Assembly: GCA_017465905.1 (NCBI GenBank)
Contig: JAFTVE010000021.1
Location: 1 to 64,000 of the forward strand
Source of the DNA: Bacteroidaceae bacterium
Lineage (GTDB): Bacteria; Bacteroidota; Bacteroidia; Bacteroidales; Bacteroidaceae
DNA length: 64,000 nt
Reading direction: 5' to 3'
This document shows positions 54,071-64,000 of this stretch, piece by piece (within the stretch, counting starts at the first letter, position 1; every line of letters starts with the position of its first letter). The position numbers and the translations under genes were made by a program. A model generated the notes under the pieces. The model was not told where the DNA came from. It was given only the letters and a program-made list of their open reading frames with translations, and made no database searches.

Positions 54071-54514
54071 ATGGCTAAAGAAGTTGCTGGAATAATCAAA
54101 TTACAGATTAAAGGAGGCGCTGCAAATCCATCACCTCCCGTTGGTCCTGCTTTGGGTTCAAAGGGTTTGAACATCATGGAGTTTTGCAAGCAATTCAATG
54201 CCAGAACCCAGGACAAGGCGGGTAAAGTTCTGCCTGTAATCATTACTTATTACTCAGACAAGTCATTCGACTTTGTTATCAAGACCCCTCCTGTAGCTAT
54301 TCAGTTGCTCGAAGCAACAAAGCAAAAGAGTGGTTCTGCTGAGCCTAACCGTAAGAAGATTGCTGAACTCACATGGGATCAGATCAGAACGATTGCTCAG
54401 GACAAACTCGTAGACTTGAACTGCTTTACTGTAGAGGCTGCCATGACAATGGTTGCAGGTACAGCTCGCAGCATGGGTATCAGTGTAAAGGGCGAATTCC
54501 CCGGTAATAACTAA
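54071..54514 (+). CDS. rplK: 50S ribosomal protein L11
   Basis: Part of the GTPase-associated centre. The 147 residues begin [20 protein letters not shown], with [15 protein letters not shown] following, and include [18 protein letters not shown] at the end. First of the rplKAJL group. Confidence 0.98.
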   Translation: MAKEVAGIIKLQIKGGAANPSPPVGPALGSKGLNIMEFCKQFNARTQDKAGKVLPVIITYYSDKSFDFVIKTPPVAIQLLEATKQKSGSAEPNRKKIAELTWDQIRTIAQDKLVDLNCFTVEAAMTMVAGTARSMGISVKGEFPGNN

Positions 54515-54530
54515 AAAAACTTCAATTAGA

Positions 54531-55229
54531 ATGGGTAAACTGACAAAAAACCAAAAGTTGGCCGCTTCCAAGATTGAAGAAGGTAAGGTATACACCTTGA
54601 AGGAGGCTTCTAGCTTGGTAAAGGAAATTACTACTACCAAGTTTGATGCTTCTGTTGATATTGACGTACGTTTGGGCGTTGACCCTCGTAAGGCAAATCA
54701 GATGGTTCGTGGTGTAGTATCTCTTCCCAACGGTACTGGTAAGGTTGTACGTGTGCTTGCACTCTGTACATCAGATCAGGAAGCCGCAGCTAAGGAAGCT
54801 GGTGCAGATTATGTTGGTCTCGATGAATATATTGAGAAGATAAAGGGTGGATGGACTGATATTGATGTCATCATCACTATGCCATCTATCATGGGTAAGA
54901 TTGGTGCCCTCGGTCGTATATTGGGTCCCCGCGGTTTGATGCCGAATCCCAAGAGTGGTACTGTAACTATGGATGTTGCCAAAGCTGTTAAGGAAGTTAA
55001 GCAGGGTAAGATTGACTTTAAGGTAGACAAGTCTGGTATCGTACATACATCTATCGGTAAGGTTTCTTTCACACCTGAAGCTATCCGCGAGAACGCTAAG
55101 GAGTTTATTGCAACAATCAATAAGCTGAAACCTAGCGCAGCCAAGGGTACATATATCAAGAGCATTTATCTTTCAAGTACCATGAGTCGTGGTATCAAGA
55201 TTGATCCCAAGTCATGTGATGAAAATTAA
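54531..55229 (+). CDS. rplA: 50S ribosomal protein L1
   Basis: Forms the mobile L1 stalk of the 50S subunit. The 232 residues include the rRNA-binding text [20 protein letters not shown] and [19 protein letters not shown]1 often represses its own operon by binding the mRNA; no obvious target hairpin is seen before rplK. It starts 16 bases after rplK. Confidence 0.98.
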   Translation: MGKLTKNQKLAASKIEEGKVYTLKEASSLVKEITTTKFDASVDIDVRLGVDPRKANQMVRGVVSLPNGTGKVVRVLALCTSDQEAAAKEAGADYVGLDEYIEKIKGGWTDIDVIITMPSIMGKIGALGRILGPRGLMPNPKSGTVTMDVAKAVKEVKQGKIDFKVDKSGIVHTSIGKVSFTPEAIRENAKEFIATINKLKPSAAKGTYIKSIYLSSTMSRGIKIDPKSCDEN

Positions 55230-55245
55230 TTAACGGAAGTAAATT

Positions 55246-55764
55246 ATGAAAAAGGAAGATAAAGGAAAGATTATAGCTCAATTGGCTGAAACCATTCAGG
55301 CATATCCTCACTTCTACTTAGTAGACGTGACAGCTCTCGATGCAACAGCTACAAGCGAACTGAGAAGAAAGTGCTTCAAGTCTGAGATCAAGATGGTCTT
55401 GGTAAAGAACACACTTCTTCAGAAGGCTCTCGAGTCTCTTGAAGGTGACTTCTCTCCCTTGTACGGTTCATTGAAGGGTACAACAGCTCTGTTCTTCTGT
55501 GAGACAGCTAATGTTCCTGCACGTTTGTTGAAGGAATACGCTGACAAGAAGGCTGTGACTCCTGTACTCAAGGCTGCATATGCAGAGGAAGGTTTCTATG
55601 TGGGCGCAGATCAGCTCACCGCTCTTACAAGCATCAAGAGCAAGAACGAAGTTATTGCCGAAATCGTTGCATTGCTGCAATCACCGGCCAAGAACGTTGT
55701 TTCAGCTCTTCAATCAGGTGGTAACACCATTCACGGAGTTCTCAAGACACTCGGTGAGAGATAA
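55246..55764 (+). CDS. rplJ: 50S ribosomal protein L10
   Basis: Base of the L7/L12 stalk. The 172 residues contain LRRKCFKSEIKMVLVKNTLL and the C-terminal helix that carries L7/L12 dimers (NVVSALQSGGNTIHGVLKTL). It lies 16 bases after rplA, leaving no room for a long leader. Confidence 0.97.
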   Translation: MKKEDKGKIIAQLAETIQAYPHFYLVDVTALDATATSELRRKCFKSEIKMVLVKNTLLQKALESLEGDFSPLYGSLKGTTALFFCETANVPARLLKEYADKKAVTPVLKAAYAEEGFYVGADQLTALTSIKSKNEVIAEIVALLQSPAKNVVSALQSGGNTIHGVLKTLGER

Positions 55765-55802
55765 TAAATTAACATTAAAACTAATCTTAAAATTATACGA
55801 AA

Positions 55803-56180
55803 ATGGCAGATTTGAAAGCTTTTGCAGAACAACTTGTTAACTTGACAGTAAAGGAAGTTAATGAACTTGCAACTATCCTTAAGGAAGAATATGGTATCGA
55901 GCCCGCTGCTGCAGCTGTAGCTGTTGCTGCTGGTCCCGCAGCTGGTGCCGCTGAGGCCGCTGAGGAGAAGACATCATTCGATGTAGTATTGAAGAGCGCA
56001 GGCGCAGCTAAGCTTCAGGTAGTTAAGGCTGTTAAGGAAGTTTGCGGTCTCGGTTTGAAGGAGGCTAAGGACTTGGTAGACGGTGCTCCTAGCGTAGTTA
56101 AGGAAGGTCTTGCTAAGGACGAGGCTGAGAACTTGAAGAAGGCTCTCGAAGAGGCTGGCGCTGAGGTAGAACTTAAGTAA
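55803..56180 (+). CDS. rplL: 50S ribosomal protein L7/L12
   Basis: Stalk protein that recruits translation GTPases. The 125 residues show an N-terminal dimer domain, an Ala-rich hinge ([20 protein letters not shown]) and the C-terminal factor-binding domain ([35 protein letters not shown]). A hairpin with a T run lies between it and rpoB. Confidence 0.98.
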   Translation: MADLKAFAEQLVNLTVKEVNELATILKEEYGIEPAAAAVAVAAGPAAGAAEAAEEKTSFDVVLKSAGAAKLQVVKAVKEVCGLGLKEAKDLVDGAPSVVKEGLAKDEAENLKKALEEAGAEVELK

Positions 56181-56203
56181 CAGCAGCCTGTTATCAGGTA
56201 AAC

Positions 56204-56241
56204 GGTTAAGAATCCTCATAAATGGGATTCTTAACCTTTTT
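56204..56241 (+). terminator. Terminator/attenuator between rplL and rpoB
   Basis: GGTTAAGAATCC (56204-56215) pairs with GGATTCTTAACC (56225-56236), then five T. With no promoter evident before rpoB it must be leaky, lowering polymerase expression relative to the ribosomal proteins. Confidence 0.8.
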
Positions 56242-56280
56242 GTGCCTTAAATTAATTTAAGTTCTTAAAACAATCACCCA

Positions 56281-59200
56281 ATGTCTTCAAATACTGTAAA
56301 CCAAAGAATTAACTTCGCTTCGATTAAGAATCCGGTTGAATGCCCGGACTTTTTGGAAGTACAATTGAAGTCATTTAAAGACTTCCTCCAACTAGACACT
56401 CCTCCTGAAAAGCGCAAGAATGATGGTCTCTATAAGGTATTTGCTGAGAATTTCCCTATTGCAGATACCCGCAACAACTTCGTTCTTGAATTTTTGGATT
56501 ACTATATAGACCCGCCCCGCTATTCTACTGACGAATGCTTGGAGCGTGGACTGACATATTGTGTCCCCCTTAAAGCCAAGTTGAAACTATATTGTACAGA
56601 TCCCGACCACGAGGATTTTGATACAGTAATTCAAGATGTTTTCTTGGGTCCTATCCCCTATATGACCGAGCAGGGTACGTTCATCATCAATGGTGCTGAA
56701 CGCGTCGTTGTTTCTCAGCTACACCGTTCACCAGGTGTATTCTTCGGTCAGAGCGTTCATGCTAATGGCACGCAACTCTATTCTGCACGAATAATCCCGT
56801 TCAAGGGCTCATGGATTGAGTTTGCTACAGACATCAACAATGTCATGTATGCATACATCGATCGTAAGAAGAAGTTGCCCGTAACAACATTGCTGCGCGC
56901 CATCGGTTTTGAAAATGATAGAGATATCCTCGAAATATTCAACTTAGCAGAGGAAGTTAAGGTTAACAAGACAAACCTTAAAAAGCATGTCGGCGACAAG
57001 CTTGCTGCAAGAATTCTGAAGACACGCGTTGAGGATTTCGTTGACGCAGATACTGGTGAAGTAGTATCAATCGAACGTAACGAAGTGCTCTTCGACCGTG
57101 AGACAGTATTGGATGAGGACGTTATTGAAGAAATTCTCGAGTCTGGCGCTGAAACCATTCTGCTCCACAAGGACAATGCCAATCAGTCAGACTATTCTAT
57201 TATATTCAACACCCTACAGAAAGACCCAAGTAACTCTGAGAAAGAGGCTGTGCTCTACATCTATCGCCAGTTGCGTAATGCAGACCCTGCCGATGATGCC
57301 AGTGCACGCGAGGTTATCAACAACCTGTTCTTCTCAGACAAGCGTTATGACTTGGGCGAAGTAGGACGCTATCGTATCAATAAGAAGTTGAATCTCACAA
57401 CAGATATCAATGTTGGTGTCCTCACCAAGGAAGATATCATTGAAATTATCAAATATCTTATTGAGTTGGTTAACTCAAAGGCTGTTGTCGATGATATCGA
57501 CCACTTGAGTAACCGTCGTGTACGTACTGTAGGCGAGCAGTTGGCAAATCAGTTTGCTATCGGCTTGGCACGTATGTCACGTACAATCCGTGAACGTATG
57601 AACGTTCGAGACAACGAGGTATTTACACCGACCGATTTGATCAACGCAAAGACTGTTTCGTCTGTTATCAATTCATTCTTCGGCACAAATGCCTTATCAC
57701 AATTCATGGACCAAACCAACCCGTTGGCAGAGATTACCCACAAGCGTCGTATGTCGGCACTTGGTCCTGGTGGTCTGTCACGTGAGCGTGCAGGTTTCGA
57801 GGTTCGTGACGTACACTATACACACTATGGTCGTCTCTGTCCTATCGAAACTCCTGAAGGTCCAAACATCGGTTTGATTTCGTCACTATGTATCTACGCG
57901 AAGATTAACCACCTCGGTTTCATTGAGACACCCTATCGTAAGGTTTCAAACGCTAAGGTAGACCTCTCTCCTGAAGGCTTGGTATATCTTTCTGCCGAGG
58001 AGGAAGAGGACAAGATTATCGCACAGGGTAATGCTCCTCTGAATGACAAGGGTGGCTTTATCCGCAAGAAGGTAAAAGCTCGCCGTGATGCTGACTACCC
58101 TGTAGTAGAGCCCAGTGAAGTAGAATTGATGGACGTATCGCCTCAGCAGATCGCTTCAATCGCGGCATCACTCATTCCATTCCTTGAGCACGACGATGCT
58201 AACCGTGCATTGATGGGTTCTAACATGATGCGCCAGGCAGTTCCCTTGATGCGCAGTGAAGCACCTATCGTAGGTACAGGTATCGAAAAGCAATTGGCAG
58301 AGGACTCTCGCACACAGCTTGTTGCCGAAGGAGACGGTGTTGTAGAGTACGTTGATGCTGCTACCATCAAAATATTGTATGACCGCACAGAGGACGAGGA
58401 ATTTGTAAGCTTCGACTCAGCTTTGAAGGAGTACAAAGTACCCAAATTCCAGCGCACAAACCAGAATATGACCATTGACCTTCGTCCGATTTGTGAGAAA
58501 GGTCAGCGCGTCAAGAAGGGTGATATCCTTACCGAAGGTTATTCTACAGAAAATGGTGAGTTGGCATTGGGTAAGAACCTCTTGGTTGCATACATGCCTT
58601 GGAAGGGTTACAACTATGAGGATGCTATCGTACTTAACGAACGTGTAGTACGCGAAGATATTCTTACCTCAGTTCACGTTGAGGAGTTCATACTTGAGGT
58701 TCGTGAAACCAAACGTGGTATGGAAGAGCTTACAGCTGATATTCCTAATGTAAGCGAAGATGCTACCAAGGATCTGGACGAAAACGGTATCATTCGTATC
58801 GGTGCAACCGTAGAACCAGGTGACATCCTCATTGGTAAGATTACTCCTAAGGGAGAGTCAGATCCCTCACCTGAAGAGAAATTGCTCCGCGCAATCTTTG
58901 GTGACAAGGCTGGCGACGTGAAGGATGCATCACTCAAGGCTTCACCTTCATTGAAGGGTGTAGTCATTGACAAGAAACTTTTCTCACGCGCAATCAAAAC
59001 TCGCAGTTCTAAATTGGCAGACAAGGCATTAATGCCAAAGATTGACGAAGAATTCGACGAGCGCGCAGGTGAGTTCAAGAAGATTCTTGTAGACAAGTTG
59101 CTTGCCCTCACAGAAGGACTCGTTTCACAAGGTGTAAAAGACTATGTTGGTGTAGAAGTTGTTCCCCAGGGAGCCAAGTTCACCAAGAAGGAACTTCAAG

Positions 59201-60093
59201 CACTTGACTACACATCTATCCAGCTGAGCGGATGGACTACTGATGAGCATCGCAACGAGCTTATCAGCCAGCTCATCATCAACTATATTCGTAAGTATAA
59301 GGAGCTTGACGCTGAGATTAAGCGTAAGAAGTTCGCTATCACCATCGGTGACGAGTTGCCTTCTGGCATCATGCAGATGGCTAAGGTATATATTGCCAAG
59401 AAACGTAAGATTGGTGTAGGTGACAAGATGGCCGGACGCCACGGTAACAAGGGTATTGTTTCTCGCGTAGTACGCCAAGAAGACATGCCGTTCCTTGAGG
59501 ATGGTACACCGGTAGATATCGTGCTTAACCCGCTGGGTGTGCCTTCACGTATGAACATCGGTCAGATTTTCGAGACTGTTTTGGGTCATGCAGGCCGCAA
59601 GCTGGGTGTGAAGTTTGCAACACCAATCTTCGATGGAGCTTCATTGGATGATCTCTCTGTATGGACAGACAAAGCAGGCCTACCACGCTATGGAAAGACA
59701 TACTTGTATGATGGTGGCACTGGAGTCCGTTTTGACCAACCTGCAACTGTAGGTGTCACCTACATGCTGAAGTTGGGACACATGGTTGAGGATAAGATGC
59801 ACGCCCGTTCTATCGGTCCGTACTCACTCATCACTCAGCAGCCTCTCGGTGGTAAGGCTCAATTTGGTGGTCAGCGTTTCGGAGAGATGGAGGTTTGGGC
59901 ACTCGAAGCTTTCGGTGCCGCACACATCCTGCAAGAGATTCTTACCATCAAGTCTGATGACGTAGTAGGCCGCGCCAAGGCATACGAAGCCATTGTTAAG
60001 GGTGATGCAATGCCAACTCCGGGCATACCTGAATCGCTCAATGTATTGTTGCACGAACTGAGAGGTTTGGGCTTGAGTGTTACCCTCGATTAA
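56281..60093 (+). CDS. rpoB: RNA polymerase beta subunit
   Basis: Core catalytic subunit of RNA polymerase. The 1270-residue frame is complete, with [19 protein letters not shown], the rifampicin-pocket region ([32 protein letters not shown], starting near residue 465), [12 protein letters not shown] and the C-terminal [21 protein letters not shown]. The rifampicin-contact residues Q, D, H and R of the FMDQTNPL and THKRR segments are the wild-type ones, as far as can be read. It is followed 29 bases later by rpoC. Confidence 0.99.
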   Translation: MSSNTVNQRINFASIKNPVECPDFLEVQLKSFKDFLQLDTPPEKRKNDGLYKVFAENFPIADTRNNFVLEFLDYYIDPPRYSTDECLERGLTYCVPLKAKLKLYCTDPDHEDFDTVIQDVFLGPIPYMTEQGTFIINGAERVVVSQLHRSPGVFFGQSVHANGTQLYSARIIPFKGSWIEFATDINNVMYAYIDRKKKLPVTTLLRAIGFENDRDILEIFNLAEEVKVNKTNLKKHVGDKLAARILKTRVEDFVDADTGEVVSIERNEVLFDRETVLDEDVIEEILESGAETILLHKDNANQSDYSIIFNTLQKDPSNSEKEAVLYIYRQLRNADPADDASAREVINNLFFSDKRYDLGEVGRYRINKKLNLTTDINVGVLTKEDIIEIIKYLIELVNSKAVVDDIDHLSNRRVRTVGEQLANQFAIGLARMSRTIRERMNVRDNEVFTPTDLINAKTVSSVINSFFGTNALSQFMDQTNPLAEITHKRRMSALGPGGLSRERAGFEVRDVHYTHYGRLCPIETPEGPNIGLISSLCIYAKINHLGFIETPYRKVSNAKVDLSPEGLVYLSAEEEEDKIIAQGNAPLNDKGGFIRKKVKARRDADYPVVEPSEVELMDVSPQQIASIAASLIPFLEHDDANRALMGSNMMRQAVPLMRSEAPIVGTGIEKQLAEDSRTQLVAEGDGVVEYVDAATIKILYDRTEDEEFVSFDSALKEYKVPKFQRTNQNMTIDLRPICEKGQRVKKGDILTEGYSTENGELALGKNLLVAYMPWKGYNYEDAIVLNERVVREDILTSVHVEEFILEVRETKRGMEELTADIPNVSEDATKDLDENGIIRIGATVEPGDILIGKITPKGESDPSPEEKLLRAIFGDKAGDVKDASLKASPSLKGVVIDKKLFSRAIKTRSSKLADKALMPKIDEEFDERAGEFKKILVDKLLALTEGLVSQGVKDYVGVEVVPQGAKFTKKELQALDYTSIQLSGWTTDEHRNELISQLIINYIRKYKELDAEIKRKKFAITIGDELPSGIMQMAKVYIAKKRKIGVGDKMAGRHGNKGIVSRVVRQEDMPFLEDGTPVDIVLNPLGVPSRMNIGQIFETVLGHAGRKLGVKFATPIFDGASLDDLSVWTDKAGLPRYGKTYLYDGGTGVRFDQPATVGVTYMLKLGHMVEDKMHARSIGPYSLITQQPLGGKAQFGGQRFGEMEVWALEAFGAAHILQEILTIKSDDVVGRAKAYEAIVKGDAMPTPGIPESLNVLLHELRGLGLSVTLD

Positions 60094-60122
60094 AGACGTT
60101 TCATTTTTCAGAATAGAAAATT

Positions 60123-63100
60123 ATGGCTTTTAGAAAAGACACAAAGATAAAGAACAATTTCTCTAAGATTTCGATAGGTCTTGCTTCTCCCGAAGAGATT
60201 CTGGAGAATTCTAGCGGTGAGGTATTGAAGCCCGAAACCATCAACTATCGTACATATAAGCCCGAGCGCGACGGTCTCTTTTGCGAGCGCATTTTTGGTC
60301 CTGTGAAAGACTATGAATGTCATTGTGGAAAGTATAAACGCATTCGCTATAAAGGTATCGTTTGTGACCGATGCGGTGTAGAGGTTACAGAGAAGAAGGT
60401 ACGCCGTGAGCGTATGGGTCATATCCAGTTGGTAGTGCCTGTTGCTCATATATGGTATTTCCGTTCTTTGCCTAATAAAATTGGCTATCTGCTTGGACTC
60501 CCTACCAAGAACTTGGATTCAATCATTTACTATGAGCGCTATGTAGTTATCCAGCCGGGTGCTGCTGCAGAGGAGGGCATTGAGAAGCTCCAGCTTCTTG
60601 CTGAGGAAGAGTATCTTGACATTCTCGACAAGCTTCCGAAGGACAATCAGAACCTCGACGATACCGATCCTGACAAGTTCATCGCCAAGATGGGTGCTGA
60701 GGCCGTATATGACCTGCTTGCAAGCCTCGATTTGGATTCCCTGTCATACGAGTTGCGTAATCGTGCTAACAGTGATTCTTCACAACAGCGCAAGAATGAT
60801 GCACTCAAGCGTCTTCAAGTAGTAGAGTCATTCCGTGCTTCAAAGCATCGCAACCGCCCTGAGTGGATGATTTTGAAGATCATCCCCGTAACACCTCCTG
60901 AATTGCGTCCTTTGGTACCCCTCGATGGTGGTCGTTTTGCAACATCTGACTTGAATGACCTCTATCGTCGTGTTATCATCCGTAACAACCGACTGAAGAG
61001 ATTGATGGAAATTAAGGCTCCTGAGGTAATTCTCCGTAACGAGAAGCGTATGCTTCAAGAGGCTGTAGACTCACTCTTCGACAATTCACGCAAGGCAAGT
61101 GCGGTAAAGTCAGAGGCAAACCGTCCGTTGAAGTCACTTTCTGACTCTTTGAAGGGTAAGCAGGGACGTTTCCGTCAGAACTTATTGGGTAAGCGTGTCG
61201 ATTACTCAGCTCGTTCGGTTATCGTTGTAGGTCCCGAGCTGAAGATGGGCGAATGTGGTCTGCCTAAGCTGATGGCTGCCGAACTTTACAAGCCATTTAT
61301 CATCCGTAAGCTGATTGAGCGCGGTATCGTAAAGACCGTAAAGTCTGCAAAGAAGATTGTTGACCGTAAGGAACCAATCATATGGGATATTCTTGAGTAC
61401 GTTATGAAGGGTCACCCGGTACTTTTGAACCGTGCGCCGACACTTCACCGTCTCGGTATCCAAGCTTTCCAGCCCAAGATGATTGAGGGTAAGGCTATCC
61501 AGTTGCACCCGTTGGCATGTACAGCGTTCAACGCCGACTTCGACGGTGACCAGATGGCTGTACACTTGCCCTTGAGCAATGAAGCAATCCTTGAGGCACA
61601 GATGCTGATGCTTCAATCACATAACATCCTTAACCCTGCCAACGGTGCACCTATTACCGTACCCGCACAGGATATGGTACTCGGCTTGTACTATATCACT
61701 AAGCTGCGCGAGGGAGCTAAGGGACAAGGTCTCATCTTCTACGGTCCTGAAGAGGCACTCATCGCCTATAACGAAGGTAAGGTAGATATCCATGCCCCAG
61801 TAAAGGTTTTGGTTAATGACCTTGATGAAAACGGCAACATCGTCAAGATGATGCGTGAGACCTCAGTAGGTCGCGTTATCGTAAACGAAATCGTTCCTGA
61901 CGAAGTTGGTTATCTCAACACCATCATTTCTAAGAAGTCTCTGCGCGACATCATTAGCGACGTTATCAAGAAGGTCGGTGTTGCTCGCGCTGCAGAGTTC
62001 CTTGATGGTATTAAGGACCTCGGTTACAAGATGGCCTTCCAGGGCGGTCTGTCATTCAACTTGGGCGATATCATCATCCCTGAGGAGAAAGAGCAACTCG
62101 TAGCCAAAGGCAACGAAGAGGTTGAGGAAATCATGAGCGAGTATAACATGGGTTTCATCACCGACAACGAGCGTTATAACAAAGTTATCGATGTTTGGAC
62201 ACACGTTAACGATGACCTTTCTCGCATCTTGATGAAGACTATCTCTACTGACGACCAAGGCTTCAACTCAGTATATATGATGCTTGATTCTGGTGCCCGT
62301 GGTAGTAAAGAGCAGATTCGTCAGCTCTCTGGTATGCGTGGTCTTATGGCCAAGCCTCAGAAAGCAGGTGCTGAAGGTGGTCAAATTATTGAGAACCCGA
62401 TTCTTTCAAACTTTAAGGAAGGTCTTTCCGTGCTTGAGTACTTTATCTCTACCCACGGTGCCCGTAAGGGTTTGGCCGATACCGCTTTGAAGACTGCCGA
62501 TGCCGGTTACCTTACCCGCCGTCTAGTAGACGTTTCGCACGACGTCATCATCAACGAGGAGGATTGTGGCACACTCCGTGGTCTTGTATGTACAGCATTG
62601 AAGAACAATGATGAGGTTATCGCATCACTCTATGAGCGTATCCTTGGACGTGTATCAGTTCATGATATTATCCATCCTACCACAGGTGAATTGATAGTTT
62701 CTGGTGGAGAGGAAATCACAGAGGATATCGCCAGAAAGATTGAGGAATCACCCATCGAGAGTGTTGAAATCCGCTCAGTGCTCACTTGCGAATCGAAGAA
62801 GGGTGTATGTGCCAAGTGTTATGGCCGCAACCTTGCAACAAGCCGTATGGTCGAGAAAGGTGAGGCTGTAGGTGTCATCGCTGCACAATCAATCGGTGAG
62901 CCTGGTACACAGCTTACACTTCGTACCTTCCACGCCGGTGGTACCGCTTCGAACATTGCTGCCAATGCAACCATCGTGGCTAAGAATAACTGCCGCGTTG
63001 AGTTCGATGAGTTGCGTACAGTTGATGCAACTGACGAAACAGGCGAAGCAGTGAAGATTGTTGTTGGTCGCTTGGGCGAAGTACGCTTCATCGATGTAAA

Positions 63101-64000
63101 TACAGGAATCACACTCTCAAACCAGTCTCTGCCTTATGGTTCTACCCTTTTTGTTGCAGATAAGACCATCGTAGAGAAGGGTACAATGATTGCCAAGTGG
63201 GACCCCTTCAACGCCGTAATCATTACCGAAACAGCAGGTCGTGTACAGTTTGAATCTGTTATTGAAGGTATCACCTACCGTGTTGATTCAGATGAGTCTA
63301 CAGGTCTCCGCGAAGTGATTATCATTGAATCTAAGGATAAGACAAAGATACCTTCAGCACACATCGTAAGTGAAGATGGTGAGGTATTGCGTACTTACAA
63401 CCTCCCTGTAGGTGGTCACGTAGTCATCGACGATGCACAGATTGTGAAAGCAGGTGAAGTACTTGTAAAAATACCTCGTGCACAGGGTAAGGCTGGTGAC
63501 ATCACCGGTGGTCTCCCCCGTGTGACTGAGCTCTTCGAGGCACGTAATCCGTCAAATCCTGCTGTCGTATCTGAGATTGACGGTGAGATTACCATGGGTA
63601 AGGTTAAGCGCGGTAACCGCGAAGTAATCGTAACCTCTAAGACTGGTGATGTGAAGAAATATCTCATCTCACTCTCAAAGCAGATTCTTGTACAGGAGAA
63701 CGACTATGTACGTGCTGGTACTCCTTTGTCAGACGGCGCCATCACTCCACAGGACATCCTTGCCATCAAGGGTCCCACTGCAGTGCAGGAATACATTGTT
63801 AATGAGGTACAGGACGTATACCGCCTGCAGGGTGTAAAGATCAACGACAAGCATTTTGAGATAATCGTTCGCCAGATGATGCGTAAGGTACAAATCAATG
63901 AGCCTGGAGATACCCGTTTCCTTGAGCTTCAGATTGTAGACAAGCTCGAATTCATGGAAGAGAACGATCGTATCTGGGGCAAGAAGGTTGTAGTCGATGC
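60123..64000 (+). CDS. rpoC: RNA polymerase beta' subunit, truncated by the window end
   Basis: The other core subunit of RNA polymerase. The frame starts at the ATG at 60123 ([20 protein letters not shown]) and is open to the last base, giving 1292 residues, about nine-tenths of a typical Bacteroidota beta'. The N-terminal zinc site has Cys66, Cys68, Cys81 and Cys84; the catalytic Mg motif NADFDGD is at 470-476; the bridge and trigger regions follow ([22 protein letters not shown]). The missing part is the last 130 or so residues. Confidence 0.99.
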   Translation, partial: MAFRKDTKIKNNFSKISIGLASPEEILENSSGEVLKPETINYRTYKPERDGLFCERIFGPVKDYECHCGKYKRIRYKGIVCDRCGVEVTEKKVRRERMGHIQLVVPVAHIWYFRSLPNKIGYLLGLPTKNLDSIIYYERYVVIQPGAAAEEGIEKLQLLAEEEYLDILDKLPKDNQNLDDTDPDKFIAKMGAEAVYDLLASLDLDSLSYELRNRANSDSSQQRKNDALKRLQVVESFRASKHRNRPEWMILKIIPVTPPELRPLVPLDGGRFATSDLNDLYRRVIIRNNRLKRLMEIKAPEVILRNEKRMLQEAVDSLFDNSRKASAVKSEANRPLKSLSDSLKGKQGRFRQNLLGKRVDYSARSVIVVGPELKMGECGLPKLMAAELYKPFIIRKLIERGIVKTVKSAKKIVDRKEPIIWDILEYVMKGHPVLLNRAPTLHRLGIQAFQPKMIEGKAIQLHPLACTAFNADFDGDQMAVHLPLSNEAILEAQMLMLQSHNILNPANGAPITVPAQDMVLGLYYITKLREGAKGQGLIFYGPEEALIAYNEGKVDIHAPVKVLVNDLDENGNIVKMMRETSVGRVIVNEIVPDEVGYLNTIISKKSLRDIISDVIKKVGVARAAEFLDGIKDLGYKMAFQGGLSFNLGDIIIPEEKEQLVAKGNEEVEEIMSEYNMGFITDNERYNKVIDVWTHVNDDLSRILMKTISTDDQGFNSVYMMLDSGARGSKEQIRQLSGMRGLMAKPQKAGAEGGQIIENPILSNFKEGLSVLEYFISTHGARKGLADTALKTADAGYLTRRLVDVSHDVIINEEDCGTLRGLVCTALKNNDEVIASLYERILGRVSVHDIIHPTTGELIVSGGEEITEDIARKIEESPIESVEIRSVLTCESKKGVCAKCYGRNLATSRMVEKGEAVGVIAAQSIGEPGTQLTLRTFHAGGTASNIAANATIVAKNNCRVEFDELRTVDATDETGEAVKIVVGRLGEVRFIDVNTGITLSNQSLPYGSTLFVADKTIVEKGTMIAKWDPFNAVIITETAGRVQFESVIEGITYRVDSDESTGLREVIIIESKDKTKIPSAHIVSEDGEVLRTYNLPVGGHVVIDDAQIVKAGEVLVKIPRAQGKAGDITGGLPRVTELFEARNPSNPAVVSEIDGEITMGKVKRGNREVIVTSKTGDVKKYLISLSKQILVQENDYVRAGTPLSDGAITPQDILAIKGPTAVQEYIVNEVQDVYRLQGVKINDKHFEIIVRQMMRKVQINEPGDTRFLELQIVDKLEFMEENDRIWGKKVVVD

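Overview
The window is a stretch of chromosome from a member of the Bacteroidales, most likely the Prevotellaceae/Bacteroidaceae side. The evidence is the Bacteroidota-type promoters (TTTG, a 19-20 base gap, TAnnTTTG) found before many genes, the long MraY, a tRNA-tuf-tRNA(Trp)-secE-nusG-rplKAJL-rpoBC operon, fimbrillin-like and large outer-membrane barrel proteins, a C10 (streptopain) protease with a Bacteroidales-style C-terminal tail, and an ECF sigma/DUF6249-like cluster. Most of the window is ordinary core genome. No insertion sequence, integrase of a mobile element or CRISPR array was seen.

Layout. 0-0.7 kb, leftward: two tandem small peptides sharing the ending SGWGHDSDDSEFG, then the start of a fimbrillin-like lipoprotein. 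0.8-1.3 kb: palindrome-rich non-coding DNA. 1.4-8.2 kb, leftward: the first half of the dcw cell-wall/division cluster (mraZ, rsmH, ftsL-like, ftsI, murE, mraY) with MraZ boxes in front; murD does not follow mraY. 8.5-11.6 kb, leftward: rpsO and a two-gene envelope unit. 11.6-12.5 kb: non-coding DNA with a nested palindrome and a possible gene remnant. 12.6-20.7 kb, rightward: S41 peptidase, an ATPase/STAS pair, an outer-membrane barrel protein, a DUF6249-like membrane protein, an ECF sigma factor and a small membrane protein. Three of these units share an almost identical ECF-type promoter.

20.8-33.3 kb, mostly leftward: GH3-family protein, rnc, acpP (without fabF between them), sufBCD, a glutaredoxin-like gene, cvpA, infB, nusA, rimP. 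33.4-42.3 kb: small membrane protein, C10 protease, a C26-M19 fusion enzyme, an Lrp-type regulator, pckA, rpsU. 42.3-46.7 kb, leftward: a second barrel protein and a membrane-spanning TPR/HTH regulator, each with an upstream array of GTGAC repeated every 11 bp. 47-49.9 kb: DUF805, PH-domain and DUF2271 proteins with about 1.2 kb of repeat-bearing non-coding DNA. 50.2 kb to the end, rightward: xerC, hpf, four tRNAs, tuf, tRNA-Trp, secE, nusG, rplKAJL, rpoB and most of rpoC.

The most interesting parts are (i) the 11-bp phased GTGAC arrays linking an uncharacterised transmembrane regulator to an outer-membrane barrel gene, (ii) the shared ECF promoter linking an S41 protease, the paralogous barrel protein and a DUF6249-like protein next to a sigma gene, with an AT-rich ATPase/STAS pair inserted among them, and (iii) the tandem peptide genes in front of a fimbrillin-like lipoprotein.
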